DNA of 64,000 nt from Ciceribacter sp. T2.26MG-112.2 (GTDB taxonomy: Bacteria; Pseudomonadota; Alphaproteobacteria; Rhizobiales; Rhizobiaceae). This document shows positions 17,491 through 26,775 of the stretch, piece after piece (positions within the stretch are counted from its first letter, which is position 1; every line of letters begins with the position of its first letter). A program made the translations under genes and the position numbers. The stretch lies in assembly GCF_900492205.1 (NCBI RefSeq), contig NZ_UEYQ01000001.1, positions 186,001 to 250,000 of the forward strand, written 5' to 3'. Below the pieces are notes generated by a model. That model made no database searches. It was given only the letters and a program-made list of their open reading frames with translations, and was not told where the DNA came from.

Positions 17491-19589
17491 CTCGGGTTCA
17501 CCTCCAGGTCGCTCAGGTCGATATCGGCAAAGGGATCGGCTCCGCTCGCCGGTGCGACGGCGGGAACCTCGGTTCCCTCGGGCGGTGGCAGCGTCTCGTC
17601 GAGGCTCGCCAGCACCATTTCGAACAGCGGCAGACCGTCGGCCAGGTCCTCGCCGAAGGCGCGGTAGGACAGCGTCAGCCGCGCGCCGTCGCCGCGCGGT
17701 TCGTCAAAGAAGATCTGCCGGCCGCGCATGCGCCCTTGGCTGAGCTCGAGCACGGTCGCAGGACGTCCGATCATCACCGTGTAGTCCAGCGAGGCGACCT
17801 CGTCGCTCGGCATCGGCTTGTCCTTCGGCCAGAGCGACAGCGCGATCTGCGCCCCTTCGTCCGGACGGGTCATGAGGACCCCGCCGGCAATGTCCTCGTC
17901 GGGCTCGACCTTCCAGCCGGTTGGGACCGCGACCGACGTCCGGCCGACCCAGGCGCGGCGCTCGTCGTCTTCTTCGGTCAGGCCTTCCTCTGCCTCGCTG
18001 TCCGCCGTTGCGGCACCAGGCGACGTCGCCACCCGATTGCCCGCCCCGAGCACGACCAGTGGCTGCCCGCCGCCGTCGTCCTCAGCCTTGCTCTCCTTTC
18101 CATCGATCGTCACGCTCTCGAGGATGCGGTCGAAGTCCGGGTCGCCACCGCCGAGGCGGATGTCGCCGGTCGCTTCGAACAGGAAATGCAGGCGCTTCTT
18201 GTCCGCCCGGCCCTCGTCCAGCGTCACGCTCAAAGTCTCGATCCCCTCGAACCTCGAGTGGATCCACAGGGCCGCCTGATCGGCCACCTTGATCTTGCGG
18301 TTGGAGACGATGTCGGTATAGCCGAGCAGCGGCTCGTCGGGGAACCACCACCAGACCATCAGGCTACGCTGGCCGTCGGGCGCCTTCAGGGTGAGCGTGT
18401 CGCCGTCGATCTGCTTCGTCCAGTCCTGCGGCGCCTGGAGGGCAAACCCCTCGAAGGCATGTGTCGCCCAGCCATCCCGTTCGGTCACCGGCGGCGCCTT
18501 GCCGTCGTCGGCGGTCGTCCCGGCGGCGTCCACAGAGCGTGCCCCGTCGTCACTGGCCGAACCCGTCTCTTCCGGCAGATCCTTATCAACCGTCGTCGCC
18601 GGCTGTTCGCCTTGGCCGTCGGCCCCCTCATCCGCCGTACGCAGCGAGTTGGCCATGCGCGCGGCCATCGGATCGAGCCTGGCCTTCAGGCCCTTGGGAT
18701 AGCTGATCTCGAAAGTGTGGATCACCCCGCCATCATCGCTCATCAGCACCTTGCGCAGGAAGAAGTCGCCGCCGCGAAAGCCGGAATGCAGATACCAGCT
18801 ATCCCCCCGGCGCTTCTGGGTGACCTTTTCGTCGTCGGCGAGGCCCGCCAGGTGCTCCTCGATCAGTTCGTCGAGCGTGCTGTCGAACACATTGTGCGAA
18901 CCGAAGACCAGGAAGCGGGCCGAGCCATCGCGCGCCTCGAAGGTCCGCCCATCATCGTTTTCCGGCGGCGGCAGCATGCGGAACATCGGCGCGGAATAAT
19001 CGATCCGCGTGCCGAAGCGGTCGTTGCGATAGGTGATCCAGTTGCTGGCCATCGGATTGGCCGGGACACCGGCCTTGTCCGCCTCGCCCGGATCGGTCTC
19101 GACGGGATCGGGGGGCTGCGCAATGTCCTCGGGTTCGGACGGTTGCTCCGCATCTTCGGTTTCGGCCGGCCCAGGATCTCCTCCCATGTCGGAGGGCGGG
19201 GCATCATCGCTGAGGTCGAGGGGCGGCGGGCTGCCGGGTCCCATGGAGTCCATATCTGGCGGAGGCATATCCGGCGGCGGGCCGTCCGGGCCGCCGTCCG
19301 GCGAGGCGCCGCCAAAGATGTAGGCGTCATAGGCCCAGCCGCGTGTACCGTCAGGGAGTTCGACGTTCAGCCAGCGTCCGTCACGGCCGATCACCGTCAG
19401 TTCGGTGCCCGGCCCCATGGGCAGGATCATCGGAAAGCGCGAGCCCGGTCCCGTGCGCAGTGCCAGGAAGTTATCGCCTGCCGGGTTCAGCCCCCCGACA
19501 TAGTCGGCATACACCGGTCCAGCCGCCAGGCTCGCTCCGAGCGATGCCAAAAGGATAGTGCCCAGCCAGAATGTGCGATGCCGGTCCAC
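17487..19589 (-). CDS. Secreted SH3b protein with PsbP/DcrB-like domains, unknown function
   Basis: 700 residues. Signal peptide to about 28, then an SH3b domain at about 30-95 (FLALRTGPGSRFPMI ... WLNVELPDGTRGWAYDAYI). A Pro/Asp/Gly-rich linker at about 96-180 is followed by three related alpha/beta modules, about 185-310, 375-500 and 535-665. Each opens with a line such as FALQAPQDWTKQ or SVAVPTGWKVEPDE, recalling the PsbP/DcrB fold. SH3b domains often bind peptidoglycan. The last codons overlap the start of the next gene. An envelope-associated pair of unknown role is the most that can be said. Confidence 0.68.
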   Translation of the reverse strand: MDRHRTFWLGTILLASLGASLAAGPVYADYVGGLNPAGDNFLALRTGPGSRFPMILPMGPGTELTVIGRDGRWLNVELPDGTRGWAYDAYIFGGASPDGGPDGPPPDMPPPDMDSMGPGSPPPLDLSDDAPPSDMGGDPGPAETEDAEQPSEPEDIAQPPDPVETDPGEADKAGVPANPMASNWITYRNDRFGTRIDYSAPMFRMLPPPENDDGRTFEARDGSARFLVFGSHNVFDSTLDELIEEHLAGLADDEKVTQKRRGDSWYLHSGFRGGDFFLRKVLMSDDGGVIHTFEISYPKGLKARLDPMAARMANSLRTADEGADGQGEQPATTVDKDLPEETGSASDDGARSVDAAGTTADDGKAPPVTERDGWATHAFEGFALQAPQDWTKQIDGDTLTLKAPDGQRSLMVWWWFPDEPLLGYTDIVSNRKIKVADQAALWIHSRFEGIETLSVTLDEGRADKKRLHFLFEATGDIRLGGGDPDFDRILESVTIDGKESKAEDDGGGQPLVVLGAGNRVATSPGAATADSEAEEGLTEEDDERRAWVGRTSVAVPTGWKVEPDEDIAGGVLMTRPDEGAQIALSLWPKDKPMPSDEVASLDYTVMIGRPATVLELSQGRMRGRQIFFDEPRGDGARLTLSYRAFGEDLADGLPLFEMVLASLDETLPPPEGTEVPAVAPASGADPFADIDLSDLEVNPR

Positions 19590-19787
19590 GCCATGCCTCC
19601 CTGTTGCCGCGCCGCCGTCCGCCGATGAGGGATCGGAAAGACGGCCTATTGCGGCAATTCCCCTTGTTGGTCCAAGGCGAGTATGCGCCTTTGCGGCCGG
19701 CGATTATTGATTGAAGTCAACTGCGGGCACAGAGAGCGGCCGGCAAGCCAGCCATCTGCGCCAATCGTCTGCCTATGGCCGTACCCC

Positions 19788-20813
19788 TCAGGCCTCCAGA
19801 CCTTTCAGCACATTGGCGACGTTCAAGCCGATCTCGGGCACGCCATAGCCGCCCTCCATGACGGTCAGGATCGGCAGGCCGGTCGCGGCGATCATCTCGC
19901 CCATGCGGATATAATCGGGGCTCTTCAGCTTGAAGAAGCTGATCGGGTCCTGCTCGAAGGTATCGACGCCGAGCGAGACGACGATCGCCTCGGCGCCATA
20001 GGCCTCGATGCGCTTCAGCGCATCGGCGAGCGCCGCCGCCCAGACCTCCCAGGGCGTGCCCGCCGGCATCGGATAATTGGCGTTCAGCCCTTCGCCGTCG
20101 CCCTCGCCGGTTTCGTCGGCATAGCCGAGGAAATAGGGGAAGGCATCGACCGGATCGCCGTGCAGCGAGGCGAAGAAGATGTCGCCGCGATTGTAGGTGA
20201 TGTCCTGCGTGCCGTTGCCATGGTGGAAGTCGACATCGAGGATCGCGACCTTCTTCGCTCCGTGATCGAGCAGGCGCTGGGCGGCCACCACGGCATTGTT
20301 GATGAAGCAATAACCGCCGTAGAGGTCGATGCCGGCGTGATGGCCGGGCGGACGGCAGAGCGAAAAGGCGAAGCGGTTGCCGGCATTCAGCCAGTCGGCG
20401 CCCGAAAGCGCCACGTCCATCGACGCGATCGCCGCCTCGTAGGTGCCCTTGGAGATCGCCGTCTCGACCGAATTGGCATAGTAGCCGACGGCGCCGTCGA
20501 TGTTGTCGGGCACGCGATTGCGGCTGCGGCGATAGGCAAAGGCCGTCGGGATCGCCTCGCCGGGGAACCCTTGAGCGCTCCAGCGGTCCCAGCAGGTGCG
20601 CAGGAATTCGAGATAGTCGGCGCCGTGCACCTTGAGCGCGGTCTCGAGCCCGTGTTCCTCGGGCGCAACGACGTCGGCAAAGCCCGCTTGCCTGACCGCC
20701 GCGAGAATCCATTCGGCGCGGAACGGCCCCTCGAAGGGCTTCACCAGGATGCCGCCATGCAGCTCGGTCTTGGCGTCGCGCAGCTTGTGCTTTTCGGAAT
20801 AGATGACCCGCAT
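19788..20813 (-). CDS. Histone deacetylase-like acetylpolyamine amidohydrolase
   Basis: 341 residues, the normal length for bacterial APAH. Zn-dependent deacetylase signatures: CRPPGHHAG (catalytic His pair), DVDFHHGNGTQD (Zn ligands Asp and His) and SLGVDTFEQDP; the C-terminal EGGYG is also typical. In this family the enzyme removes acetyl groups from acetylated polyamines or similar small amines. It has no operon partners: a long hairpin separates it from the upstream small secreted protein gene. Confidence 0.93.
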   Translation of the reverse strand: MRVIYSEKHKLRDAKTELHGGILVKPFEGPFRAEWILAAVRQAGFADVVAPEEHGLETALKVHGADYLEFLRTCWDRWSAQGFPGEAIPTAFAYRRSRNRVPDNIDGAVGYYANSVETAISKGTYEAAIASMDVALSGADWLNAGNRFAFSLCRPPGHHAGIDLYGGYCFINNAVVAAQRLLDHGAKKVAILDVDFHHGNGTQDITYNRGDIFFASLHGDPVDAFPYFLGYADETGEGDGEGLNANYPMPAGTPWEVWAAALADALKRIEAYGAEAIVVSLGVDTFEQDPISFFKLKSPDYIRMGEMIAATGLPILTVMEGGYGVPEIGLNVANVLKGLEA

Positions 20814-20893
20814 GATCGTTGACGTTCCCCTTGTAATCTTGAGAGGAACGTAACGTCATCCGCGCCGGCTCGGCAAGACGGACACAAGGTCAT

Positions 20894-20928
20894 TTCCGGT
20901 CGGATGACCAAATTTCATCCGACCGGAA
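20894..20928 (-). terminator. Long hairpin after the small Cys-rich protein gene
   Basis: A perfect 14-bp stem (20894-20907 with 20915-20928) with a 7-base loop. There is no long U run, but the position 5 bases past the stop and the stability suggest termination or 3'-end protection. Confidence 0.65.
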
Positions 20929-20933
20929 CAGGC

Positions 20934-21320
20934 TTACGGGACGAGGTTGATTTCCTCGGTCTCGCCGCCGGTGCAGGTGTAGCAGCAGTCGGAGCAGTTC
21001 TCGGCATTTTCCGGCCCAGTGCCCCAGTAAGTACCCTGATCGCCGGAAACCCAGGCGCCGTAGCAGATCTGCTCGCCTTCGTTGCAGGACAGCGGGATCT
21101 CCTTCGTCTCGCCGTCATCGAGATAATAGACTTCGTTGCCGCCCGGCCAGACGTGATTTCGGTCCTGGCTGTAGAGTTCGACCTCGACGGCATTCGGATG
21201 GCTGTTGCGCATCATGAAAGTGACGTCGGCGGCAGCGGCCGGCAGGACCGATGCCGCGACAGTACCGGCGAGAAGGAAGAGGGCTGCGGCGCGGCGCATC
21301 CCGTAAGAAAGCGATGACAT
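20934..21320 (-). CDS. Small secreted Cys-rich protein, unknown
   Basis: 128 residues. Signal peptide to about 30 (SVLPAAAA). The mature part starts VTFMMRNSHPNAVEVELYSQDR and ends with six Cys, two in the middle (SCNEGEQICYGAW) and four near the end (ENCSDCCYTC), presumably disulfide-bonded in the periplasm. The GNEVYYLDDGETKEIPLSC section suggests a small beta sandwich. The start follows GGGGG. No family was recognised; its presence as a single-gene unit with a strong hairpin argues it is real. Confidence 0.7.
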   Translation of the reverse strand: MSSLSYGMRRAAALFLLAGTVAASVLPAAAADVTFMMRNSHPNAVEVELYSQDRNHVWPGGNEVYYLDDGETKEIPLSCNEGEQICYGAWVSGDQGTYWGTGPENAENCSDCCYTCTGGETEEINLVP

Positions 21321-21468
21321 GATTTACCCCCGATGCTTGACGGCCCGAAACGTCAGGCCTTCCCATTGCTAGCACGACGGGCGGCAATCAAGGGAGGGGG
21401 TGAGGGCCCGAGGCGCGGACGTTTTTTGGGCTTAGTTGCCTGCCGTCCCGCCGATCTGCCCCCCCGAT

Positions 21469-21993
21469 CTAACCGTTGATCTGCTTGTAAAAGATCGTCG
21501 TGTCGCAGTAGCGCCCATCCGGGAACAGCGCATAGTTCGGGATCACCCCGGTCCGGCTCCAGCCGAGCCGCTCGTAGATCTTCTCCGCCGGCTCCCCCGT
21601 CGCGGTGTCGAGCACCAGCAGCGTGCGACCGGCCCTGGCCGCCGCCGATTCCGCCGCCTCCATCAGAAGCCGCGACAGCCCGAGCCCACGGGCCCGGCGA
21701 TGCACCAAAAGCTTCATCAGATCGCCGCGATGCGGCTGGTTGGGCTTGCTGGCGAACCCGACCTGGACCGTGCCGACCACCCGTCCGTCATCGTCCTCTG
21801 CCACGACCAGCAGAACCTCTCCCCGCCCGACGGCAGCCGCCACCCCCTGCCAGAAGGGAAGCGCGTCCTTGGGCCGATAGGGCGACATGAAGCCGAGCGA
21901 GGCGCCGCCCTCGACGCAATCGGCAAGCACCTCGCAGAGGTCGGGAAGGGCGGCCAAGGCTTGTTCTTCGTTCAGCAGGCGGATGGCGGTCAT
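21469..21993 (-). CDS. GNAT-family N-acetyltransferase
   Basis: 174 residues. Acetyl-CoA-binding motif A is VHRRARGLGLSRLLMEAAE (Arg/Gly-x-x-Gly/Ala pattern), followed by LLVLDTATGEPAEKIYERLGW and the terminal TTIFYKQI. The pattern resembles the group often annotated as antibiotic or tabtoxin-type acetyltransferases, but the substrate is not readable. It starts 22 bp after the XRE-cupin regulator stop, so the two form an operon and the regulator probably controls it. Confidence 0.88.
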   Translation of the reverse strand: MTAIRLLNEEQALAALPDLCEVLADCVEGGASLGFMSPYRPKDALPFWQGVAAAVGRGEVLLVVAEDDDGRVVGTVQVGFASKPNQPHRGDLMKLLVHRRARGLGLSRLLMEAAESAAARAGRTLLVLDTATGEPAEKIYERLGWSRTGVIPNYALFPDGRYCDTTIFYKQING

Positions 21994-22015
21994 AAGGCGC
22001 TCCAGAGGCAGTTGT

Positions 22016-22600
22016 TCAGCGGTGGCCGAGATCGATGATCACGGCATAGCGGGCGGGCTTGTCCGTCGGGTTCCTGAACCCGTGAACGTCGCCGACATTC
22101 ATGAAGAGGCAGTCGCCGGCAGCAAGCCGGTGCACCGCCTCGCCGACGGAAAGCTCCATCTCGCCCTCGAACAGCCAGACATGCTGCGACTGGCTGCGGC
22201 TCGCCTGCTGGCCGGGAAAGCGCACCTCGGCGCCGGCGGGAAACTCGACCTCGACAACATCGACGCGGCTGCCCGTTCCGCCCGGCGAAACGACCCGACG
22301 CAGGTAGCCGCTTTCCGGATCGCGCCAGACCGGCTGGTCGGCCCGCCGGGCGAGCGGTGAAACCTCTGCCCCGCTGGTGGCGAAGAAGACCGAAAGCGAC
22401 ACGCCGAGCGCCGAGCAGAGCCGCGCCAGAAGCGCCGCCGTCGGGCTCGCCTCGCCGCGCTCGACCCGCGAAATCATCGCCCGGCTGACGCCGGACAATT
22501 CCGCCAGCTGGTCAAGGGTCAGGCTGCGCTCGGCACGAAGCGCATTGAGGCGGGCGCCGATATGGCGCGCCAGATCGGCGTCAACATTTTCCATTATCAT
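22016..22600 (-). CDS. XRE-family regulator with C-terminal cupin domain
   Basis: 194 residues. The helix-turn-helix is at about 10-65 (LRAERSLTLDQLAELSGVSRAMISRVERGEASPT). The cupin domain is about 110-190 (VDVVEVEFPAGAEVRF, SRSQHVWLFEGEMELSVGE, GDCLFMNVGDVHGFRNPT). Such proteins sense a small ligand in the cupin barrel and usually repress neighbouring genes. Two ATGs are close together at the start (codons 1 and 3). It is upstream of, and likely co-transcribed with, the GNAT gene, and divergent from an MFS exporter that could be a second target. Confidence 0.92.
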   Translation of the reverse strand: MIMENVDADLARHIGARLNALRAERSLTLDQLAELSGVSRAMISRVERGEASPTAALLARLCSALGVSLSVFFATSGAEVSPLARRADQPVWRDPESGYLRRVVSPGGTGSRVDVVEVEFPAGAEVRFPGQQASRSQSQHVWLFEGEMELSVGEAVHRLAAGDCLFMNVGDVHGFRNPTDKPARYAVIIDLGHR

Positions 22601-22864
22601 AGAATTACGTAGTCATATGCTGGAGTCAAGGCCCGCGCCGTCCTTTGCGCCCTCAGGCCCGGGGCTTCTTCAGCCGAAGCCTCGCAATCCCGCGGCACCC
22701 TGACCGCGGCCGTCCGGCAAACTACAGCCGGCGTCGCGGCGACGCTATCGCGCCCCTTTCCCTTCGGCTAGAAAGACTGGGACGGCCGCCTCCCGGGCGG
22801 CCGTTTCCGCGTTCCACCGCCTTGCCGGATGTCATCCGGTGCCGCCATTCTCCAGGGTTTTTCG

Positions 22865-24127
22865 ATGATCCCCCAGCAAGCCCGGGCGAATTCGCCCCTC
22901 TCCGTCGCCAGCATCGTCGCCTCGATGACGGCAGTGGCGCTCGGCAACGGGGTGATGTCGGCCTATGTGCCCTTCGTCCTGACCCGCAGCGACAGCCCGT
23001 CCTGGGCCGCGGGCGCGGCGATCACCGCGGTCGCCTTCGGCGGGCTCGTCGGCTGCGTCGTCGCCGGGCCCCTGATCCGCCGGGTCGGCCATGCGCGGCT
23101 GTTCGCCGCCTCCATGGCGCTCGTCATCCTCGGGGCGCTGTTGATCGCGATCGGCGTCAACCCGATCCTGTGGATCATCGGTCGCCTGCTCTACGGAATG
23201 GCCGGCAATACCAATTTCATCATCGCCCAGAGCTGGCTCAACCATGCCGCCTCGAACGAATGGCGCGGCAAGGCCATGTCCTTCTTCTACATGGCCTATG
23301 TCGTGGGGCTCGGCGTCGGCGCCTTCGCCTTCGGCCGGCTGCCGGCCGAAGGCAATCTGGCGCCGCTCGTCACCATATTCTTCACCGCGCTCGCCATCCT
23401 GCCGATCAGCCTGACGCGCCTGCCGACCCCGCCGGCGCCGGCCACTGTCAGCGTCGACATCAAGATGGCCTGGCGCAATTCCCCCGTCGGCTTCATCGGC
23501 GTTCTCGCCGCCGGCGGTCTGTCGATGATGGTGCAGGGTTTCACGCCGATCTACGCCGCCGGCCACCAGGTGTCGCAGGCCGAGGTCGCCCTTCTGATGT
23601 TCGTCATGCAGCTCGGCATGCTGTTCATCCAGTATCCGCTCGGCGCGCTGTCGGATCGCATGGATCGCCGCCTGGTCCTTCTGTTTACCTGCGGGCTGAT
23701 CGCCGTCATGGCCGTCGTCGCGCTGTTTGTCTCCTTTGCCCAGCTGCTGCTGCTGATGATCGTCTTCGCCATCTGGGCCGGCGCGGTCGAGACCGTCTAT
23801 GCGATCGCCAATGCCCATGCCAACGACCGCACCAAGCCCGAGGATTTCGTGCCGCTGGCCTCGACCATGCTGGTCGCCTGGTCGGCCTCGGCGACGCTGG
23901 TGCCGCTGTTCGTCACGCTGGTGACGCCGGTCTTTGGACCCAAGACCTTCATCTATGCCGCCATGGCGGTCGCGGCAGCCTATGGCGCCTTCATTCTGAT
24001 GCGGCTCAAGGGCCGCGAAGCCGTTCCGCCGGATGAGCGCGAGGCCTTTGAAATGCTGAGCGCCCAGGTGCCGAACGCCACCGTCATCACCGAGCCGGAC
24101 GACGGCCGCAGCGACCGAGCCCGCTGA
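22865..24127 (+). CDS. MFS transporter
   Basis: 420 residues from ATG 22865, chosen because CAGGG lies seven bases upstream; an in-frame ATG at 22829 would add 12 residues. Twelve hydrophobic segments; the between-repeat signature is IQYPLGALSDRMDRRLVLL, and the first half has GPLIRRVGHARLF. It resembles the YfkF-like sugar/drug efflux branch. The hydrophilic C-tail is about 35 residues. It is divergent from the XRE-cupin/GNAT operon. Substrate not inferable. Confidence 0.86.
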   Translation: MIPQQARANSPLSVASIVASMTAVALGNGVMSAYVPFVLTRSDSPSWAAGAAITAVAFGGLVGCVVAGPLIRRVGHARLFAASMALVILGALLIAIGVNPILWIIGRLLYGMAGNTNFIIAQSWLNHAASNEWRGKAMSFFYMAYVVGLGVGAFAFGRLPAEGNLAPLVTIFFTALAILPISLTRLPTPPAPATVSVDIKMAWRNSPVGFIGVLAAGGLSMMVQGFTPIYAAGHQVSQAEVALLMFVMQLGMLFIQYPLGALSDRMDRRLVLLFTCGLIAVMAVVALFVSFAQLLLLMIVFAIWAGAVETVYAIANAHANDRTKPEDFVPLASTMLVAWSASATLVPLFVTLVTPVFGPKTFIYAAMAVAAAYGAFILMRLKGREAVPPDEREAFEMLSAQVPNATVITEPDDGRSDRAR

Positions 24128-24234
24128 CAGACCCAGCGGACGGCGCGACAAGCCGACAAAACCCGAAGTCAGGGTGAACAAAACCCTGCTTTTCCGCTTT
24201 GCGGGCTCAAGCGCCGCTGCTATATGCGCAAGCC

Positions 24235-26058
24235 ATGAGCACAGAAACCCGCACGCCCCTCGACCATATCCGCAACTTCTCGATCGTGGCCCATATCGAC
24301 CACGGCAAGTCGACGCTGGCCGACCGTCTGATCCAGACGACCGGCGGCCTTGCCGAGCGCGAGATGTCGGAACAGGTACTCGACTCGATGGACATCGAGC
24401 GCGAACGCGGCATCACCATCAAGGCCCAGACGGTGCGCCTGCACTACAAGGCCAATAATGGCGAGACCTATGTGCTGAACCTGATCGACACGCCCGGCCA
24501 TGTCGACTTCGCCTATGAAGTGTCGCGCTCGCTATCGGCCTGCGAAGGTTCGCTGCTGGTCGTCGACGCCTCCCAGGGGGTCGAAGCCCAGACGCTCGCC
24601 AACGTCTATCAGGCGATCGACAACAATCACGAGATCGTCACCGTCCTCAACAAGATCGACCTCCCGGCAGCCGAACCGGACCGCATCAAGGAGCAGATCG
24701 AGGAAGTGATCGGCATCGACGCCTCGGAAGCCGTGCTGATTTCCGCCAAGACGGGCCTGGGCATTCCCGACGTGCTGGAAGCCATCGTCCACCAGCTGCC
24801 GCCGCCGAAGAGCGAGCTCGGCGAAAAAGGCCCGCTGAAGGCGCTGCTGGTCGACAGCTGGTACGACACCTATCTCGGCGTCATGGTCCTGGTGCGCGTC
24901 ATCGACGGCGTGCTGACCAAGGGCCAGACCATCCGCATGATGGGCACGGACGCCAAGTATCAGGTCGAACGCGTCGGCGTGCTGACGCCGAAGATGGTCG
25001 CCGTCGACTCACTCGGGCCCGGCGAGATCGGCTTTTTCACCGGCTCGATCAAGGAAGTGGCCGACACCCGCGTCGGCGATACCATCACCGAGGACAAGCG
25101 CCCGACCGCCAAGGCCCTGCCGGGCTTCAAGCCGGCGCAGCCGGTGGTGTTCTGCGGCCTGTTCCCTGTCGATGCGGCCGATTTCGAGGACCTGCGCGCC
25201 GCCATGGGCAAGCTGCGTCTCAACGACGCCTCCTTCTCCTACGAGATGGAGAGTTCGGCAGCCCTCGGCTTCGGCTTCCGTTGCGGCTTCCTCGGCCTGC
25301 TTCATCTGGAAATCATCCAGGAGCGCCTCGAGCGCGAGTTCAACCTCGACCTGATCGCCACGGCCCCGTCCGTCGTCTACCAGCTGACCATGACCGACGG
25401 CACCGAGCGCGAACTGCACAATCCGGCCGACATGCCGGATGTGGTCAAGATCGCCGAAATCCGCGAGCCGTGGATCAAGGCGACGATCCTCACCCCCGAC
25501 GACTATCTCGGCGGCATCCTCAAACTCTGCCAGGACCGTCGCGGCATCCAGACCGAACTCACCTATGTCGGCAAGCGCGCCATGCTCACCTATGAGCTGC
25601 CGCTCAACGAAGTGGTGTTCGATTTCTACGACCGCCTGAAGTCGATCTCCAAGGGCTATGCCTCTTTCGACTACCACCTGAACGGTTATCAGGAGGGCAA
25701 TCTCGTCAAGATGTCGATCATGGTCAATGGCGAGCCGGTCGATGCGCTGTCCATGCTGGTCCACCGCTCGGCCGCCGAAAAGCGCGGCCGCGACATGTGC
25801 GAAAAGCTGAAAGACCTGATCCCGCGCCACATGTTCAAGATCCCGATCCAGGCGGCGATCGGCGGCAACGTCATTGCCCGCGAGACGATCTCCGCCATGC
25901 GCAAGGACGTCACCGCCAAGTGCTACGGCGGCGACGCCAGCCGCAAGCGCAAGCTGCTCGACAAGCAGAAAGCCGGCAAGAAGCGCATGCGCCAGTTCGG
26001 CAAGGTGGATATTCCGCAGGAAGCGTTCATTGCCGCGTTGAAGATGAGCGACGAGTGA
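24235..26058 (+). CDS. lepA: Elongation factor 4 (LepA), ribosome back-translocase
   Basis: 607 residues, close to the usual 600. G1 is [14 protein letters not shown], switch [19 protein letters not shown]4 NKIDLP. The LepA-specific C-terminal domain ends [23 protein letters not shown], which is diagnostic. EF4 is a GTPase that back-translocates or remodels stalled ribosomes. ATG 24235 ([15 protein letters not shown]) is preferred; the reading upstream is not family sequence. It forms a single-gene unit followed by a palindromic repeat and a terminator. Confidence 0.98.
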   Translation: MSTETRTPLDHIRNFSIVAHIDHGKSTLADRLIQTTGGLAEREMSEQVLDSMDIERERGITIKAQTVRLHYKANNGETYVLNLIDTPGHVDFAYEVSRSLSACEGSLLVVDASQGVEAQTLANVYQAIDNNHEIVTVLNKIDLPAAEPDRIKEQIEEVIGIDASEAVLISAKTGLGIPDVLEAIVHQLPPPKSELGEKGPLKALLVDSWYDTYLGVMVLVRVIDGVLTKGQTIRMMGTDAKYQVERVGVLTPKMVAVDSLGPGEIGFFTGSIKEVADTRVGDTITEDKRPTAKALPGFKPAQPVVFCGLFPVDAADFEDLRAAMGKLRLNDASFSYEMESSAALGFGFRCGFLGLLHLEIIQERLEREFNLDLIATAPSVVYQLTMTDGTERELHNPADMPDVVKIAEIREPWIKATILTPDDYLGGILKLCQDRRGIQTELTYVGKRAMLTYELPLNEVVFDFYDRLKSISKGYASFDYHLNGYQEGNLVKMSIMVNGEPVDALSMLVHRSAAEKRGRDMCEKLKDLIPRHMFKIPIQAAIGGNVIARETISAMRKDVTAKCYGGDASRKRKLLDKQKAGKKRMRQFGKVDIPQEAFIAALKMSDE

Positions 26059-26060
26059 TC

Positions 26061-26113
26061 CTCCCCTTCTCCCCTCGGGGAGAAGGTGGCGCGCAGCGCC
26101 GGATGAGGGGGCC
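26061..26113. repeat. Rhizobial palindromic intergenic repeat (REP/RIME-like)
   Basis: Two adjacent hairpins: CCTTCTCCCC with GGGGAGAAGG (26065-26086), and GGCGC with GCGCC (26088-26100), then GGATGAGGGG. This mosaic is a very common short palindromic unit in Rhizobiaceae intergenic regions. It lies directly after lepA. Confidence 0.7.
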
Positions 26114-26165
26114 TAGCTGCCCGTCCATTGAGATCATCACGCGGCCTCAACATCATAGAAATGGC

Positions 26166-26190
26166 AAGGCCGGCGCAGCACCGGCCTTTT
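26166..26190 (+). terminator. Terminator between lepA and ccdAB
   Basis: AAGGCCGG (26166-26173) pairs with CCGGCCTT (26181-26188), followed by TT. It ends the lepA transcript about 50 bp before ccdA. Confidence 0.75.
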
Positions 26191-26241
26191 GCGTCGCCCC
26201 CGCGACTGCGCTATAGTTCCGCCGTTCCGATGGAGAGTGCG

Positions 26242-26472
26242 ATGAGTTCGAACATCCGCAAGGCAACCGATGTCCCGCTTGACGACACGCTGGTCACGGA
26301 AGCCCGCGCGCTTGGCCTCGACGTGTCTGGTGCCGCGGAGAAAGGGCTAGCCGGCGCCGTCAAGGCGGAGAAGGAACGGCTCTGGCGGATCGAGAACGCC
26401 GAGGCGATCCGGGCGGAGCGCGAATATGTCGAGAAGCACGGATTGCCCTTCGCCAAGTATCGGCAGTTCTGA
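26242..26472 (+). CDS. ccdA: CcdA-like antitoxin
   Basis: 76 residues (F-plasmid CcdA has 72). N-terminal ribbon-helix-helix DNA-binding half (VPLDDTLVTEARALGLDVSGAAEKGL) and a flexible C-terminal half with the CcdB-binding pattern RIENAEAIRAEREYVEKHG ending FAKYRQF. ATG 26242 has GGAGAG six bases upstream. The stop overlaps the ccdB start by one base (TGATG), the classical coupled arrangement. It should neutralise CcdB and autorepress the operon. Confidence 0.9.
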   Translation: MSSNIRKATDVPLDDTLVTEARALGLDVSGAAEKGLAGAVKAEKERLWRIENAEAIRAEREYVEKHGLPFAKYRQF

Positions 26473-26771
26473 TGAGCCGGTTCCGCATCTTTCGTCTGAG
26501 GACCGGAAGCATGCTCGCCGTCGACCTTCAGTCCGACCTTTTGGATCAACTTCCGTCGCGAATCATGGCACCCTTGATCCCCGTGTCCGACATGCCTTGG
26601 ACGATGACGCGCCTTACGCCCCGCTTTGTGATTGACGGCCAGCCCTATGTGATGGCGACTCATCGCATGGCCTCCGTCCCGACCTCCGAGATCGGCCCGA
26701 TGGTTACAGACCTCTCGCACCGATCCGACGAGATCACCGCCGCGACAGACTTCCTGTTCCAGGGCTTCTGA
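26472..26771 (+). CDS. ccdB: CcdB-like toxin
   Basis: 99 residues (F-plasmid CcdB 101). Family features: start MSRFRIFRLR, VDLQSDLLDQLPSRIMAPLIP, and RLTPRFVIDGQPYVMATHRMASVP. CcdB poisons DNA gyrase. In the F protein the final Trp-Gly-Ile is needed for toxicity; here the end is FLFQGF, so the Trp is replaced while Gly is kept. Activity is therefore uncertain. It sits as a two-gene island between lepA and a thioesterase gene, with no plasmid or phage sequence around it. Confidence 0.9.
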   Translation: MSRFRIFRLRTGSMLAVDLQSDLLDQLPSRIMAPLIPVSDMPWTMTRLTPRFVIDGQPYVMATHRMASVPTSEIGPMVTDLSHRSDEITAATDFLFQGF

Positions 26772-26775
26772 CCCC

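Noticed and set aside
20934..21320. Possible metal-resistance or metallothionein gene because of the Cys cluster
   Set aside because: The Cys spacing does not match metallothioneins, and the protein has a signal peptide, so disulfides are more likely.
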